DNA of 64,000 nucleotides from contig CM028132.1 in the NCBI GenBank assembly GCA_016271365.2, forward strand, positions 591,239,001-591,303,000, read 5' to 3'. The DNA comes from Neoceratodus forsteri (taxonomy: Eukaryota > Chordata > Ceratodontiformes > Ceratodontidae). The notes below the pieces were generated by a model, which did no database searches, was not told the DNA's origin, and saw only the letters and a program-made list of their open reading frames with translations. The first letter of the stretch is position 1. Every line of letters begins with the position of its first letter. Of the stretch, positions 31,399 through 43,297 are shown one piece after another. The translations under genes were made by a program, and so were the position numbers.

Positions 31399-33109
31399 AC
31401 CACTGCTGAGGCTGTTGCTGCTATGGCTGAAAGGATCGAAACTGAAAGCCTTCTTTTTCAGTTTCTGGACATTTGGATCCCTCAGGGACGAAGCCACAGA
31501 GTGCAGCGTGGCACTGGACTTCTCAATCCTTGAGAGATGACCTTCCACCCCTAAACCAAAGAGGTCCGTCCTCAAGGAGGGGGACATCAGCCAGCTTGTG
31601 CCGACTGCCATAAAGGTGGAGAGCTTCAGCCAGGCCCTGCAATGCATCGTGATGGCCACTGCTATGGCAAGGGCACAGGTGTGACCATGTCTAAGGCCAT
31701 CTGCAGCTGGTGTTTAGCCAGTGCTTGACCCTGGTCTGTGATCAACTTCACCAACAGCTGCTTGTCAGCAGGGGGTGAGGGATGACATTTATCAAGCACT
31801 CCCAGTAGGGACTGACCAAAGCTGATGATCATCATAGTTTAGCTCGCCTGATGGAGACAGAGAGAAGGCAGCGTAGACCTTCTTGGCCGCAGTGTCAAGC
31901 TTTTTTTGACTCCTTGTACTTGATAAATAAGGCCAGGCAAGCACTCAGGTGGTGCTGGTGGTGCAGTCTTAATAGACACTTCGTGAAATTCCGTTAACGG
32001 ACTGCACTCACCCCCTCTCACTTTGAAGAATAAAGAAACCGACACTGGTTTCTTACTGAAGTTTGGTTTATTCAGTCATCACAGTGTGACCAAACAACAA
32101 AAGACCAGTGGTGCTCCCACTAAGCACCACCCTTATGTTTCACCCGTTAAAATACCTCTGATGAAGCCTATTTTAACGTTCTACTGAATTTTCTGACTCC
32201 TTGTCAGGTGGCTTGTTCACATCCCTGTGGTTTCCAGACTTTCAGAAAGCCAAATCCCAGAAAAAGAGCCAGTAAGGAGCATGCATTTGTGGACCATACA
32301 GGCAGAGGGTGTCGGGCAGGATGCTGAATGCTGCCAAAGTTCCTAGACCAGTTTCAAAATGGCCTCAGCCATGGGAAAGGCAACCCTCCTGGATTTGTCC
32401 ATATCAAGGATGTCTGTGAATGGGTACTTGGCCATTTTCTGAATAGACTTCAGGGGGGACAGACATGGCCTCTGAAATTAGTCAGAGCAAGACTCTGAAT
32501 GACACTGGCCCATGGTCAGTATTCAGCTCCTTGACTTACACACAAAGGTATGCATCCTCGATGACTGCATGGGCGAGCCATCCAAGTCATACGAGGACTC
32601 CTCAAAAATGGCTCCTAACCGTTTGCTGCCCTGGAGCACCCTAGAGTTATCTAACTGGATGATTTGCACTGACAGCAGACCTGGTAAGTTGGTTCCATCT
32701 GCAAGGGTGGGGAGAAAGGTGTTGGGGACAACTGTCTTGGACTGACCGATGGAGGCTTGACTGGCGCCAGCCAGTTGATGTTGGGAACAGAGTTCTACCC
32801 TGGAGCCTCTCCTCATCTGAGGAGGTCGAGGAATGTATATGGTGATGTTTCCCTGCTGAGCAAGACCAAAAGCCCGAGTGGCGTCTCTGCCAGGCTCTCA
32901 ACCTGAGGGCTAACATAGAGAAGCCACTTGGGGCGCAGTGTAAATGACATGCACCAGCTTCAGTGGAAAGACCTCCAGTGGAGACTGTTCTTGAGTGCTG
33001 CCCATCAGGGACACCGATCAGTCCATGTCCTCCTGAGTAAGGACCGTGAACACCAAAGTCTCAGAGACTGACTCCACGGTGACCTCGTCTGACAACTGGT
33101 TGACGGGAT
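31399..33109 (-). pseudogene. DIRS 2 Gag, part on the left of DIRS 3
   Basis: Minus-strand Gag-type sequence. The block at 31440-31660 (CRAWLKLSTFMAVGTSWLMS, LRTDLFGLGVEGHLSRIE) matches the corresponding block in DIRS 4 at 58586-59000 (GTDLFGPGVEGHLQRIE). The frame 32523-32916 is a serine- and glutamine-rich part. Multiple frames are used. Confidence 0.65.
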
Positions 33110-33665
33110 AGTACAGTTGTGTAAGAACATACCGTAACAGTAGATCTTCGAGAGTATCTCTTGCAGCAGGCCATAACATATGTGATATCCAGCCATAGGC
33201 ATCACTTCCTGTCACCTGATGTGCTTTTGCACATATATAAAGGGGAGGCCCCTGATACCCCTCAGTTCTATTTTCCATCTTATTGACCGATATAAAAAGT
33301 GAATCATAGGTCTCCGATGGGAATTGAGGAGAGGAACAAAAGGCAGCAGCTCAAGGCTTTCACAAGAGCATGGAGCAAGGCACCCTTCTGAAGCAGGAGC
33401 AAGGGGGAAGACAGGCAGGGCAGCATGGCCTGCTGAAAGAAATGCTCTCAAAGATCTACTGTTATGGTACATTCTTAAGCAACTGTACTATCTTCTTCAA
33501 GCCAATCTCTTGCAGCAGGCCATAACACATGGGAAGAATCCCAAGCAAGTTATAATATCCATGGGAGGAGGATACAAACCGAAGCAGATTAGGACAGGAG
33601 GCCATTGACGACAGCCCGCCCAAAAGCGGCACACTTCTTAGAAGCAATGCCTAGACTGCAATGTT

Positions 33666-34570
33666 TCATGAATGTATGTACAGTAGACCAGGTAGCGGCC
33701 TCGCAAATTTCTGAAGCCGAGACGCCTTGAAACATGCTGTGGAGGTAGTAGCCATGCCTCTAGTAGAGTGGGGTTTCACGGATCCTATGAGAGGTTTATC
33801 ATATTTATTATATATGAACGTAATGCAGTTGGCCAACCATGTGGACAAGCACTGCTTAGAAACCTGATCGCCCAGTTGACCTGGGTGAAAGAAACAAAGT
33901 TGATCAGTTTTTCCCAACTGTTCAGTGCAGAGAAGATAGTCTCAATGTTCTTTTCACATAGAAAGTGTGAAGCAGGGCTTCCCCTGAATTCCCAAGCTCC
34001 GCAAAATATACTGGCAACTGAATGGACTGGCTCAGAGTAAAGTCAGAAACTACTTTCGGGAGAAAAGAGGGGTTAGTACATCAGGACACCCGATCCATAT
34101 GAAACTTTAAGTAAGGTTGCTTGCACATAAGTGCCTGTAACTATGAGATACATCTACCTGACGTAATCACCACCATAAAAATAGCTTTCCACGACAGAAA
34201 TCAGAGCTCGCATATATCTGCGGGCTGAAAAGGACTTTCAGTCAATTTTTCAAGCACAAAATTCAAATCCCACACTGGGACCAGGTCCTGAATAGAGGGA
34301 TGTAAATGTAGGGATACCTTTCAGGAAGGTTCTGATCAGAGGCAACTGGGACAATGGTTTGTTGTCGTCCATAGGTAACTGAAAAGCAGAAATAGCCGAT
34401 AGGTGTCCTTTTATTGAGGAATATTTTAGGCCACCTTCTGACACAGAGAGTAGGTAGTCCAGTATTCCCTGAGGGGGAACATTCATAGAGTTCCAGTTCC
34501 CTGGAAAAGGCCCAAATAGAGAAACGTTTCCATTTCATAGGGTAGGAGGACCTAGTAAAGGGCTTCTGAG
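33666..34570 (-). pseudogene. DIRS 3 tyrosine recombinase
   Basis: The catalytic frame at 33666-33917 has YNKYDKPLIGSVKPHSTRGM, with the H-x-x-R pair; the nucleophile region after it is frame-shifted. The core-binding part at 34250-34570 has SYPMKWKRFSIWAFSRE and LLSVSEGGLKYSSIKGHLSA. Closest relative in the window is DIRS 1. Confidence 0.75.
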
Positions 34571-36400
34571 CCACCTGTAGGATCTCTGCAACCCCTGGGG
34601 ACACCTGATGAGAGAGGACTATGTCCTCAGGAGCCATGGATGCAGGAGCAGGGAGCCATGCTCCTGTGATAGGAGGGCTGGACAAAGAAGGCAGAGGATC
34701 CCGATCAGAGATTTGCAACAGCAGGGGGAACCATATTTGCCTCAGCCAGTAGGAGGCTATGAGAATCATCGATGCCCCATCTTTAACCAGTTTTAGGAGT
34801 ACGCTCTGTAGTAGAGGAAACGTCGGGAATGCGTAAAGACATTTTCCTGTCCAGGAACGAGATAAGGCGTCCAGCCATAAAGTTCCAGGACCGCACTCTA
34901 GAGAGCAATAGAGAGGCAGATTTGCGTGTTGCCGAGAGGCAAACAGGTCTAACTCTGGGCGACTCCACCGGAGGAAGATGTCTGCTACGACATCTGGGTG
35001 GAGTTCCCATTCGTGAGCCCGAGCATGGGTTCTGCTCAGGGCATCCGCTAAGGTATCTGAAACCCCTGGAATGTGGACCGCCAGAAGGTAAGTGCCTCTC
35101 TGGATTGCCCAATGCCACACCCTCATGGATTCTCGGCAGAGATGTTATGAATAGGTACTGCCTTGTTTGTTCAGGTAGTGAACTACTGCAGAACTGTCCG
35201 ATTGTACTTGAAGGCACCACTGAGGGAGTAATGTCTTGAATGTTGTAATGCATACAGAACAGCCCTCATTTCCAGGACGCTGATGGGAAGACTAACTTCC
35301 ATCATTGTCCAAGAGCCCAGAGACTGAACCCCCTAAAGATGGGCACCCCAGCCCATCAAGGAGGCATCCGTCATGAGAATGAGGTCTGGAACCCGGGGAT
35401 GGAATGGCATGCCCCACAGAAGATTGTCCCTGGACTTCCACCATTGCAGTATGTGAAGTGCTGGGGAGGACAAAAGGACCAGGGCATCGAAGTCGTCCCA
35501 CTTCTGATCTCACTGGACCCTGAGATTCCACTGAAGGATCCTCATATGAAGTCTGGCATGAGGGACAAAGAGGATGGTAGCCGCAAAATGTCCCAGAAGC
35601 CGAAGGTAGTCTCATGCCAAGACATACCGACAAGTCTCTAACTGCAGAATGAGGGTCAGAATGGTGTCTGCCCGAGTTTCGGGAAGAAACGCCATGCCCT
35701 GAGAGATGTCTAGTATTGGTCCTATATACTGGAGAGTTTGCGATGGGTTCATCATAGACTTTGGGTAGCTGACCATGATGCCCACCATGAAGAACATCTC
35801 TAGGGTGCAGGTCAGGGTGTATTCCAGCATGGGGCATGTAGATGCCTTGAGAAGCCAGTTGCCCAGGTATGGAAAGAAGTACAGGCCCTCCTGGAAGAGG
35901 GCGCCTGCCACTGCCGCCAGGCAAATCGTAAAGACCCTGGGGGCCGAAGAAAGGCCGAAAGGGAGGGACCGAAATTGAAAATGATGGCCCTGAAACTGGA
36001 ATTGTAAGAACCGCATGTGGGCAGGGTGCATCTAGATATAAACATACTCATTCTTCATGTACAGGGAACAGTGCCAGTCCCCCGTATTTAACAGGGGAAG
36101 CAGGGTGAGTAATGTCACCATCCTGAACGTCTTGTATCTCACATAGAGGTTGAGACCTTTGAGATCTAGAATGGGATGCAAGTCCCCCGTCCAATTGGGA
36201 ACCATAAAAAAACGGGAGTAATACCCTGAGCCTCTTTGACAGGCGGGAACTGGTTCTATGGCATGTTTCTGTAACAGAGCACCTATTTCTACTTGCAGTA
36301 CTAGAGCATGCTAGTGTAAGACCAGAAGAGGTAAAGGAGGAGGACTGGTCAAGTCCAATATATGACTGTACTGGATCAGTTGAAGGATCCATGGGTCTGA
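34571..36400 (-). pseudogene. DIRS 3 RNase H and reverse transcriptase
   Basis: The RNase H tail is the open frame ending at 35126 (HIPGVSDTLADALSRTHA). RT is read at 35612-36031: FQFRSLPFGLSSAPRVFTIC and FFPYLGNWLLK. The catalytic YLDD box has become YLGN, so polymerase activity is lost. Upstream, 36048-36392 holds the RT N-terminus in other frames. This copy cannot have moved since that change. Confidence 0.8.
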
Positions 36401-38790
36401 CATGATCCTCTGAAAACCTCTGAGGTGCAGGGAGAAATCTGCCCCCAACGGCCGAGGAGCAGGTCTACACCTCCACGGCCAAAGACAGGCCTTCAGGCTG
36501 AAGGTTGGCCCTGCTGAGGAGCAGCAGGGGATATACTGGGATGTCTTTGGGGCATTTTTGGGGCCTGGCAGGGCTAAGTGAGCCTTGTGTTTGTGAGCAG
36601 GTTACTGCTGAATAGTAGGTTTACCCTTGGAAGAGCGGCCCCGAAAGGATCCCATGTATGCATGCTAAATATAGGGTCCGAACAGACTGAAGGGTATGAC
36701 CTGAGTCTTGCAGGTCTTTTAGAATATCTTGGGTCTGTGGCCCAAAACATTTGTCCCCTATAAAGGGAGCATTAAGGATGGAGTGTCAGGACATCCTGCG
36801 AGAATCCGGAAACCTTCAGCCATGCATGGCATCTGAGGCAAGCACTCCGCAGAGGAGGCCCCAGCCGAAGAATCAACGGCATCATAGGTAGCCCTGAGCA
36901 GGTGGCGACAGACAGCTGTAGCAGTAGAAAGCTTCACATCAAGGTCCTCTTGAGGCTGGCCAAGTGGAAGGGACTGGACCGAAGCCTGAGTGGCCTTAAG
37001 TATCTCCTCCTGATATCTGAGGAGATGGCCCATATAGTTTAAAATGTGAAGGGACAAAGTAGCCAAAGCACAGACTCTCTTTCCCATGATATCCAATTTC
37101 TTCGGATTCATTATCGGGTGGGGTGTGGGGAGGTTTGAGCACTTATGTCTTGTAGATCTATCAAGAGCCACATTTTTAACTACAGAATCTGCCTGTGGAG
37201 GTGTAAAAGATAAGGGTGATCCATAGGGCCCTATAAAGTCTATCCAACTTGCGGGGAGTAGAGGGGATCTGGAATGGTCGTTGCCAGGCAGTCAACATGA
37301 CCTCCTCAAAAGCATCCACCCGGGGGGGGGGATGACCAGTGTGGGGCTATCCGGAAGACCCAGGTACCTGGCCAACTTGCTTCTTGAGGCATCCTGTTCC
37401 ATAGTTTGGAAACCAAAGGTTTTCTGCAGATGCACCACAGTATCTGAAAAGGAAGGGTCATCTGGAGGAGAACAGGGGATGACCTCCGGACGTCCCCTGT
37501 AGGGAAGACGTCTCCGAGGAAGAGACTTGTAAGCCATAATCCTGATCCATTTCTTCATCCACCTCCTCCTCTAGATCCCATTCCTGCAAGAATGGGTTCT
37601 CAGTCCTGGGACGAAACCCAGGAGAGGAAGGAGAGGACCCCCCCCCCGCACAGGAGGCCAAAGAAGGCCTGGAGGGGACTGAGGTAGTGACCTACAGCCT
37701 CCCCAAAGGGTGAGGGAGGATCTGGTAAGGTCTGTAATAGATTGGACCAGAGCCTGGACATCACCATGGCCAAGTGACCCCCTGAAGAGGAGGGTCCATG
37801 GACTGGATGGGTACCACTGAGGGGATGGCAGAGGTATGGATGTAGAACATAAGATCCCAAAATAGAGGATGGGGAGCACTCAAAGGGGTCTCCCCCCCCA
37901 AGCCGTTGCAGGCAGTACCATGATCATCGACTGGCACTCCATCAACAAGGAAGGCAAGTATGTAAGTCCCATCAATGGGAGAACAGTCGACAAGATGGAA
38001 AGGGAAGCCAAAGAGTCCACCGTCAACGAGAAACAGCCAGAATGGGCTGTGGATGGGAGCACAGTCGGCGGAGCAGCCGAGGAGTGGCTAGAGTGCCCCG
38101 ACCCACGAGACCACTGAACACCCGCTGAGGGAAGTAAATTGCCGAGAGACGCAGCTATCATCGATGGATGATAGCTGACCATGTTACGGAGGCAGCAGTG
38201 GAAGCTGCAGCACAACTACGGACGCCGATGGAGGAATTGTCAATGACCTGGAAGGGCCCACTACCGTCAACAGTGAAGAACACATGTTTTCAGTGGGAGC
38301 CCTCCTGTTTACCTTTGCTGAGGAGCACAAGGTCTTCGATGATGAAGATGCCAGCATGAAGGAAACATGTTTAGTCTTAGAGGAATGTTTCCTCCTGGCA
38401 CCAAGCTCTGTTGAAGATGAGGGTTTACCCCTCAGACCCCGAGGAGGTTGAAGACCCTCCTGCAGTGCAGCACTGCTGCTGCTCCAAAAGGGCTACCTTC
38501 TGCTCCATGAGGTATTCCCTTAGCTGCTGGAGCCTTCGCGCCAGGTCTTATTGAACCGGGCGCAGAGGATACACTCCTGGTGTTGTGCTCTGGACCAAGC
38601 CACCAAACACACGCTCATGGAGGTCCTCAGACACGATTCTCCGGTACAGGAACATTCTGAAACAAGGGTTCCGAAGATATCAGCAGATTAACTCTTAGGT
38701 GACTGTAGAACTCTTTCTCGACGAATTATAGAAAGCCAGTACTCTTGGAGGAGAACCTGATGTTGACTCAGTCGAGGTCAGAAAAGAACT
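36401..38790 (-). pseudogene. DIRS 3 Gag-like region
   Basis: The frame 36758-37171 contains LRATYDAVDSSAGASSAE, matching the Gag helix region of DIRS 1 (TLRATYDAVDAS). The frame 37292-37558 has a DDPSFSDTVVHLQKTFGF block that corresponds to EDPSFMELLRKIQAACDW in DIRS 1. A cysteine pair near 38580 marks the N-terminal metal-binding part. Several frames are needed. Confidence 0.65.
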
Positions 38791-38965
38791 GAGGAGTATC
38801 AGGGACCTCCCCTTTATATATGTGCAAAAGCACATCAGGTAACAGAAAGGGGAGGCCCCTGAAAAGACTGCTGGGAAACTATCCAGAGGAAGTGATGCCT
38901 ATGGCTGGATATCCCCTGTGTTATGGCCTTCTGCAAGATACTGGCTCGAAGAAGACAGAGAAAAG

Positions 38966-39640
38966 TCTCAGCGGTTTTGAGGTCAACAAGCTTGATGGGA
39001 GCACTGTAGAGCTTGCGACCTGGCCCTTGTCCAATGAAGGTTCGACTGCAGTTAAGCACTAGACTACAGATTGGGAGGAGTGTGAGCTTTCCCAGTCCCA
39101 TAACCAGCGCCGGCAGCACTTGTTTCTTAACGTGGCAGGCAGGACTCTCCCCAAAGGCCTGGAGGGCGTGACACATCTCTCTGAATTCACCGGTAAAAGA
39201 CGCTCCGATGCAGGCCCCAGCCGAAAGCAACGCCGTGGCCAATGAGGCACCCACCGTAGGACTGATCGCCATCTCTTCCATGGCTGCAAGCTGGGCCTTT
39301 GACCCTGCCACAGTGGAAGCCTTCTTGCAGCCTTTCAGCCATACTATTGGGTCCCAATCTTCCAGCCGGCAGAGAAGCCAGACCGTGTGATCCTCCAATG
39401 AAGGGAACATCATCTCGCACAGGACACAGCCTGAAACATTGTGTGCAGCACCCAGACAGTACAGGCAAGGCACGTGTGGGTTCATCCACATCTTCTGGTG
39501 GCACGTGATGCAGAACTTGAAGCTGGGAGTGGACTGCCTTCTTTGTGTTCTATGTTCTACTGCCCAGGTAGGAGAAGAACTGAGGAAATATAGATTATCG
39601 AAGAAACTCTTCAAAAGTAACAAAATCATCAATGGCACAC
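38966..39640 (-). pseudogene. DIRS 2 Gag N-terminal part, right of DIRS 3
   Basis: The 267-residue open frame ending near 38835 begins here. It contains a Cys-rich block, FCITCHQKMWMNPHVPCLYC, LGAAHNVSGCVLC, consistent with the DIRS Gag metal-binding motif. An alanine-rich part follows (ISPTVGASLATALLSAGACI). Beyond about 38965 the frame runs into the DIRS 3 terminus, so its last residues are not part of the original protein. The other half continues from 33109 downward. Confidence 0.7.
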
Positions 39641-39764
39641 TTTAAGTTCTGCAACGCATAGAGCTACAAAGGAAATCAAACTCTTCCAGCAGAAAGGAAG
39701 ATCTGACATCACAGGGTGGAATCGGAGGACATATTGCCCGGGTGGTGGAAGTAGCTTAAAGACG

Positions 39765-39835
39765 TTCCGACGAATCAGCACTTCCAGTGGAACTACCAAT
39801 GTGTGGATAGTGAATTATATCCACATCCATAGAAA
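39765..39835. repeat. Right inverted terminal repeat of DIRS 2
   Basis: Inverted copy of 26590-26640. Both ends of the composite are therefore present, which shows that the two halves belong to one element. Confidence 0.75.
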
Positions 39836-39840
39836 TTATG

Positions 39841-40225
39841 TTTTTGTGGGTTATTTTATACCTTTTATGTTTCCTAAATTTCTTCTAAAAAAATTTGTTG
39901 ATCAGTAGCTTTTGCTCTCCTCCTTGTCAAAAAAAGGTTCCGAGACAGTTGGTACCAGAGCAACATTATATGTTATTAGTGCATGCATGGCACCTTATAT
40001 CTCTGATGTTACCAACCCCAAAGTTCTGATTCCTGTGGGGTCCTAGTGACTCCAGACTAACACCAAAGAGTGTGGCTCTATGGATAAGATACTCCAGAAG
40101 ATCAAGGGTGACCATCAGTAGCTTTACTCTTAAGTGGAGCCACCAGGACACCTCATGGAGCGGTATGAACAGAGGGTCCATTTTTGTTTTAAGGACCACA
40201 TTAAGCCTCCAGAGGAGAGAAATAT
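39841..40225. other. SIVA1: Intron 2 of SIVA1, no recognised element
   Basis: Short spacer between DIRS 2 and the LINE tail. Nothing recognised. Confidence 0.4.
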
Positions 40226-41730
40226 TATTTATTTATTTCAAAAGTTTCACCAGGAAAGACATACTGAGCTGAGCAGCAGCTCATTTCCAGATGCATCTTG
40301 GGGGAAAGGGGTGAAGGGAGGCAAAGCACAACAAATCAAAGCAATATTTACAAGGCAGGAAGGGAATATCTGCATTGAGTAAATCAACGACTGGCAACTT
40401 TAAAAATATATAAGTTACACCTGGATATAACAGAACATATGATTTAAGTGCATCAAGGAACTACACAGGTGGAGGCAGTGGAACCTATACAGCAGGTTTC
40501 AAGGTGGAGGTAAGCGGGGGCTAGGGAGGGTTATGGGGGAAGAGGAGACAAGCAGGAGATGGGTGGGGAGTAGTTGAGTGGAAGAACAGAGGGGAGAATC
40601 GGGTGCATCTGCAGGTCAGCGAGATGAAGTCTCGGAGAAAGAGAGGAGAAAGTGCAAAGGAAGAGAGAGCAGATGGATAAGGGAGAGAATTCACAGCTTG
40701 GGAAAGTGGGAAGAAAGCAGCCTGGCCAGCTGAGGATGATCTTGAAGGAGTGCTAGGAGTGAAAGCCAGAGTTGTGAAGGGTGTAGGAGAAAGTGGGGGA
40801 AGAGAGAGAGGTAAGAGGGTAGAGAGCCTAGCCAGTGTTTGTAATAAAGGTGGAGCAATGAGCAAGGCACCTGGCTTCAAGGGACGGAAGGGAGAGGGAG
40901 GTGTAAAGGGAGCAATGGTGGGTTCGAGGCGGACAGCCCAGGGAAAAGCTGCAGAAGGTGTTACAGAGGGGATCCAGTTTGAATAGAGTGGACTTGGGAG
41001 CAGCACTGTAAACAATGTCTCCGTAGTCAAAAATATGGAGAATTATTTTCTGGCGAATGGCTCTGTGAGCCTGAAGGGGGATGCACCAACGGTTTCTGTA
41101 CAATGCACCTAGTGTTGGGTGCAGATTTTTGTGGATGGCTTCCACATGCCCAGAAAAGTCCAGGTGATGGTCCAGCCAAACCCAGAGGTTCTTGAAAGAG
41201 GGAACATCCTCAATGGAGGACCCATCTAGGGTGTGAAAGCAAGGGAGGGTGATAAGCCTTGACAGCTTTTGCCTAGCACCAAAGGTTAAGGAGACCGTTC
41301 TTTTGATGTTGAGGGACAGCTGATTTGATCGGAACTGGTGCTGAACGTTGTCGAAGTCCACTTGGAGCCTGGTCATCACATCGGTGGGGAGGAGCCTGAG
41401 TCAAATAGAACTGTATCAACTGTGTACATATGGTTGGCCGCAGAGGAACAGGCATCAGGGAGGTAATTTAGAAGACCGAATATGAGCCAAGGATGGATCC
41501 TTGGGAATACTGGTACTGATGGGGGGGGGGGGAGACAAGGAATCTCCAATTCTAACTGACTGAGTCCTATTCTCAAGGTAGGAGTGGAACCAGTTAGTAG
41601 TGGAGAAGGAAAGCCCTGCAGCTATAAGTTTACCAAGGAGAAAGAGGTGAGCTATGGTGTTGAAGGCTTTGGACAAGTCAACAAAGATGGCTGAGGTGAT
41701 CTGGCCCGGATCCATGCATGCATGCATGTA
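40226..41730 (-). mobile_element. Jockey-superfamily LINE (L2/Rex-like), 5' truncated
   Basis: Minus strand. RT block SAIFVDLSKAFNTIAH at about 41690, SYLENRTQSVRIGDSLS at 41550, and YTVDTVLFDS at about 41420 (catalytic YADD altered to YTVD). The thumb/C-terminal part at 40828-41379 has LSLNIKRTVSLTFGARQK and LDHHLDFSGHVEAIHKNL. The plus-strand left edge attatttatttatttc is the reverse of an AAATA-type tail. The clade within the superfamily cannot be settled by eye. Confidence 0.75.
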
Positions 41731-42394
41731 CCTGGGTAGCAGCTTATGGCAGGGGTTTATTAATCAGACCATATCTGGAGGGAATCCTAGGGAATACAAC
41801 CCAGAAGAACACTGGACGGTGGACAAGGGCCACCACCTGCACCCTCAGGGAGCTTATAGACAACCTTTTGTCTAACCTCTGTTGCAGAAATCCCCAGACG
41901 TTGAAAAGGTAGGAGGAGCTGTCTACCAGCCAGGACAGTATCCAGTGAGTGACAGGAAACCCAGAGAGATGGGTGGGCCATTGGTACTTTGGTGAGTCAA
42001 GGCATCATGCTGCTATGTTACTCCCAATGTTAGCGCCATGTAACTTCCATCCCACCTCCCGTTCACTCTATGTCATCACTAATAAGTCGAACCCGCCAGG
42101 AACGTGAATGTCAGTGTGGCAACCCACAACATCTATGCCACTTGTGCAACCCACCACAGAGCTCAAGTGGTGAGTCATACTTCAACCCCTCCCCCCCGGC
42201 AAAGTATGTAGGTTCTACCTCTGCATCACATCCAAGATTCTTCCAACCCAGGGCTAATTGTCCAGACTCAAACCCAGGTCACATGCATGGCAACACTGCC
42301 AGCCCAGGCACTAACATACTTATTAAACATTTTCTAACATACAACATGGCAGACTATTCAGAAGGCACTGGCTCCGGAATAATCCATCCCTTAC
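41731..42394. other. SIVA1: Intron 2 of SIVA1 next to exon 2
   Basis: No recognised element. A short atgcatgcatgcatg run lies at 41713-41728. The donor site of exon 2 is at its right edge. Confidence 0.5.
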
Positions 42395-42592
42395 CCTTCT
42401 GTAGCACTTTCTGTGGGCTCCTCAACAGCTCTCCATGAGCCCCAAGATGCAGTTGACCTTTCCCAATGGTGGAACACCCTAAACCATTTGCATCTGCCTT
42501 GGAGACTAACGAGTCGCCATTACTGGTTGCTTGCACTGTGCTATTCAGATTCACAGAACGAGCTCCAGAAAACAACAGTGCTTTGGTGCGCT
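42395..42592 (-). CDS. SIVA1: SIVA1 exon 2
   Basis: Minus-strand exon of 198 nt. Translation starts ERTKALLFSGARSV and later has GQLHLGAHGELLRS. These match the two conserved blocks of Siva exon 2 in other vertebrates (E-K-T-K-x-L-L-F-x-G-A and G-Q-x-x-I-G-x-D-G-x-L-x-R-S). The centre is diverged. The acceptor has a long pyrimidine tract ending in cag before 42592, and the donor is gtaagg from 42394. Both ends are phase 1, so skipping it keeps frame, as in the known short human isoform that lacks 65 residues. The next exon, 20173-20329, joins in phase across a 22-kb intron. Exon 1 was not found to the right. Confidence 0.85.
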
Positions 42593-42640
42593 CTGAAAAA
42601 AAGAAGAAAAAAAAAAAAGGCAAGGAAGTGAGCAAAAGGA
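42593..42640 (-). promoter_or_regulatory. SIVA1: Polypyrimidine tract and acceptor of SIVA1 exon 2
   Basis: On the minus strand about 25 nearly unbroken pyrimidines lead to ttcag. This strong acceptor fixes the exon start at 42592. Confidence 0.8.
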
Positions 42641-43297
42641 ATACCATGGCTATGATGTTAATTAAAGATGCATTTTTACTCACACAAGAAGCCTATTCAC
42701 ATCACCTGGGTTTGCTAAATTACAGCATTTTGTCCCATTTGGAATACTGTTGCCAGCGTTAGGAAAAAAAAAAAAATCAAACAAATAGCAACTGCCCGCT
42801 GGTCATGTCCTCAGAAATCGCTGCTAAGAAGATTAAGATTCCCACACAAATGTCTGATTTGGCTATTAGTCTTTAAATACAGCAGAACCCACCTCATTGG
42901 TTAAAAATGTCCCAATTTTCCCTTGGAATGAGCAAGTGCTGGTAGAAGTTGAACTTGACGTCCCGTTTACAATGGTTGGGTCATTTGAAAAACTTTCCAT
43001 CAGACAGTGTGAACTACCAGGTCTCTGAATAGGTTTTTAATTCAACTACTAATACTTGTCTAATGAGACTGGTACTTTTCTTCAGTAACATTCTCGGCAT
43101 GCATTCACTGTAAATGCAACCAGTTTTAGGGTGTTGTCCTGGTAACAGAACTGTACACTGTCCCCGATACAGTACAGTGTACAGTACTCTACACTGTATT
43201 GTACTGTATGGGGCATTATGCAAGTTTAATCCAACAGCTAACGTTTTGTGACCTGGAGTTAACCCAGATGTCTTCAAGAGTTCCATAAGGTCAGGGA
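42641..43297. other. SIVA1: Intron 1 of SIVA1 (inferred)
   Basis: No gene recognised. It holds an A-run at about 42761-42775 and a small hairpin at 43158-43212. Confidence 0.4.
43158..43212. repeat. Imperfect hairpin
   Basis: Left ccccgatacagtacagtgtac pairs with right tactctacactgtattgtac and tgtatgggg, with a few mismatches. Possibly the remnant of a small fold-back element. Confidence 0.5.

Larger units (their letters stand above)
33110..38965 (-). mobile_element. DIRS-type retrotransposon 3, nested in DIRS 2
   Basis: About 5.9 kb on the minus strand with both inverted ends. Left 33160-33260 (ccagccataggcatcacttcc, tgcttttgcacatatataaa) is the reverse complement of right 38800-38935. A second inverted block, 33110-33145 against 33444-33490 (gatctactgtta...), forms the fold-back typical of DIRS ends. 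The interior has recombinase, RNase H/RT and Gag in the DIRS order. It interrupts the Gag frame of DIRS 2. It belongs to the DIRS 1 family by its termini and HSTRGMA recombinase motif. Confidence 0.85.
26567..39840 (-). mobile_element. DIRS-type retrotransposon 2, split by a CR1 and by DIRS 3
   Basis: Outer element of a 13.3-kb composite, minus strand. The inverted termini match: gtggtatatagttcacatcc and cacattggcagttccactgg at 26597-26640 are the reverse complement of 39775-39830 (cacttccagtggaactacca ... tatatccacatcc). A further inverted block at 26813-26860 (ggatgtgaactatatacacc) makes the left end a fold-back, the usual DIRS internal complementary region. Removing the CR1 (30215-31398) and DIRS 3 (33110-38965) leaves about 6.2 kb, close to the 5.8 kb of DIRS 4, which is of the same family. 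All frames are broken. Confidence 0.8.

Noticed and set aside
38835..39638. Cysteine-rich 267-residue frame as a zinc-finger host protein
   Set aside because: It is the DIRS 2 Gag; its far end reads into the terminus of DIRS 3.
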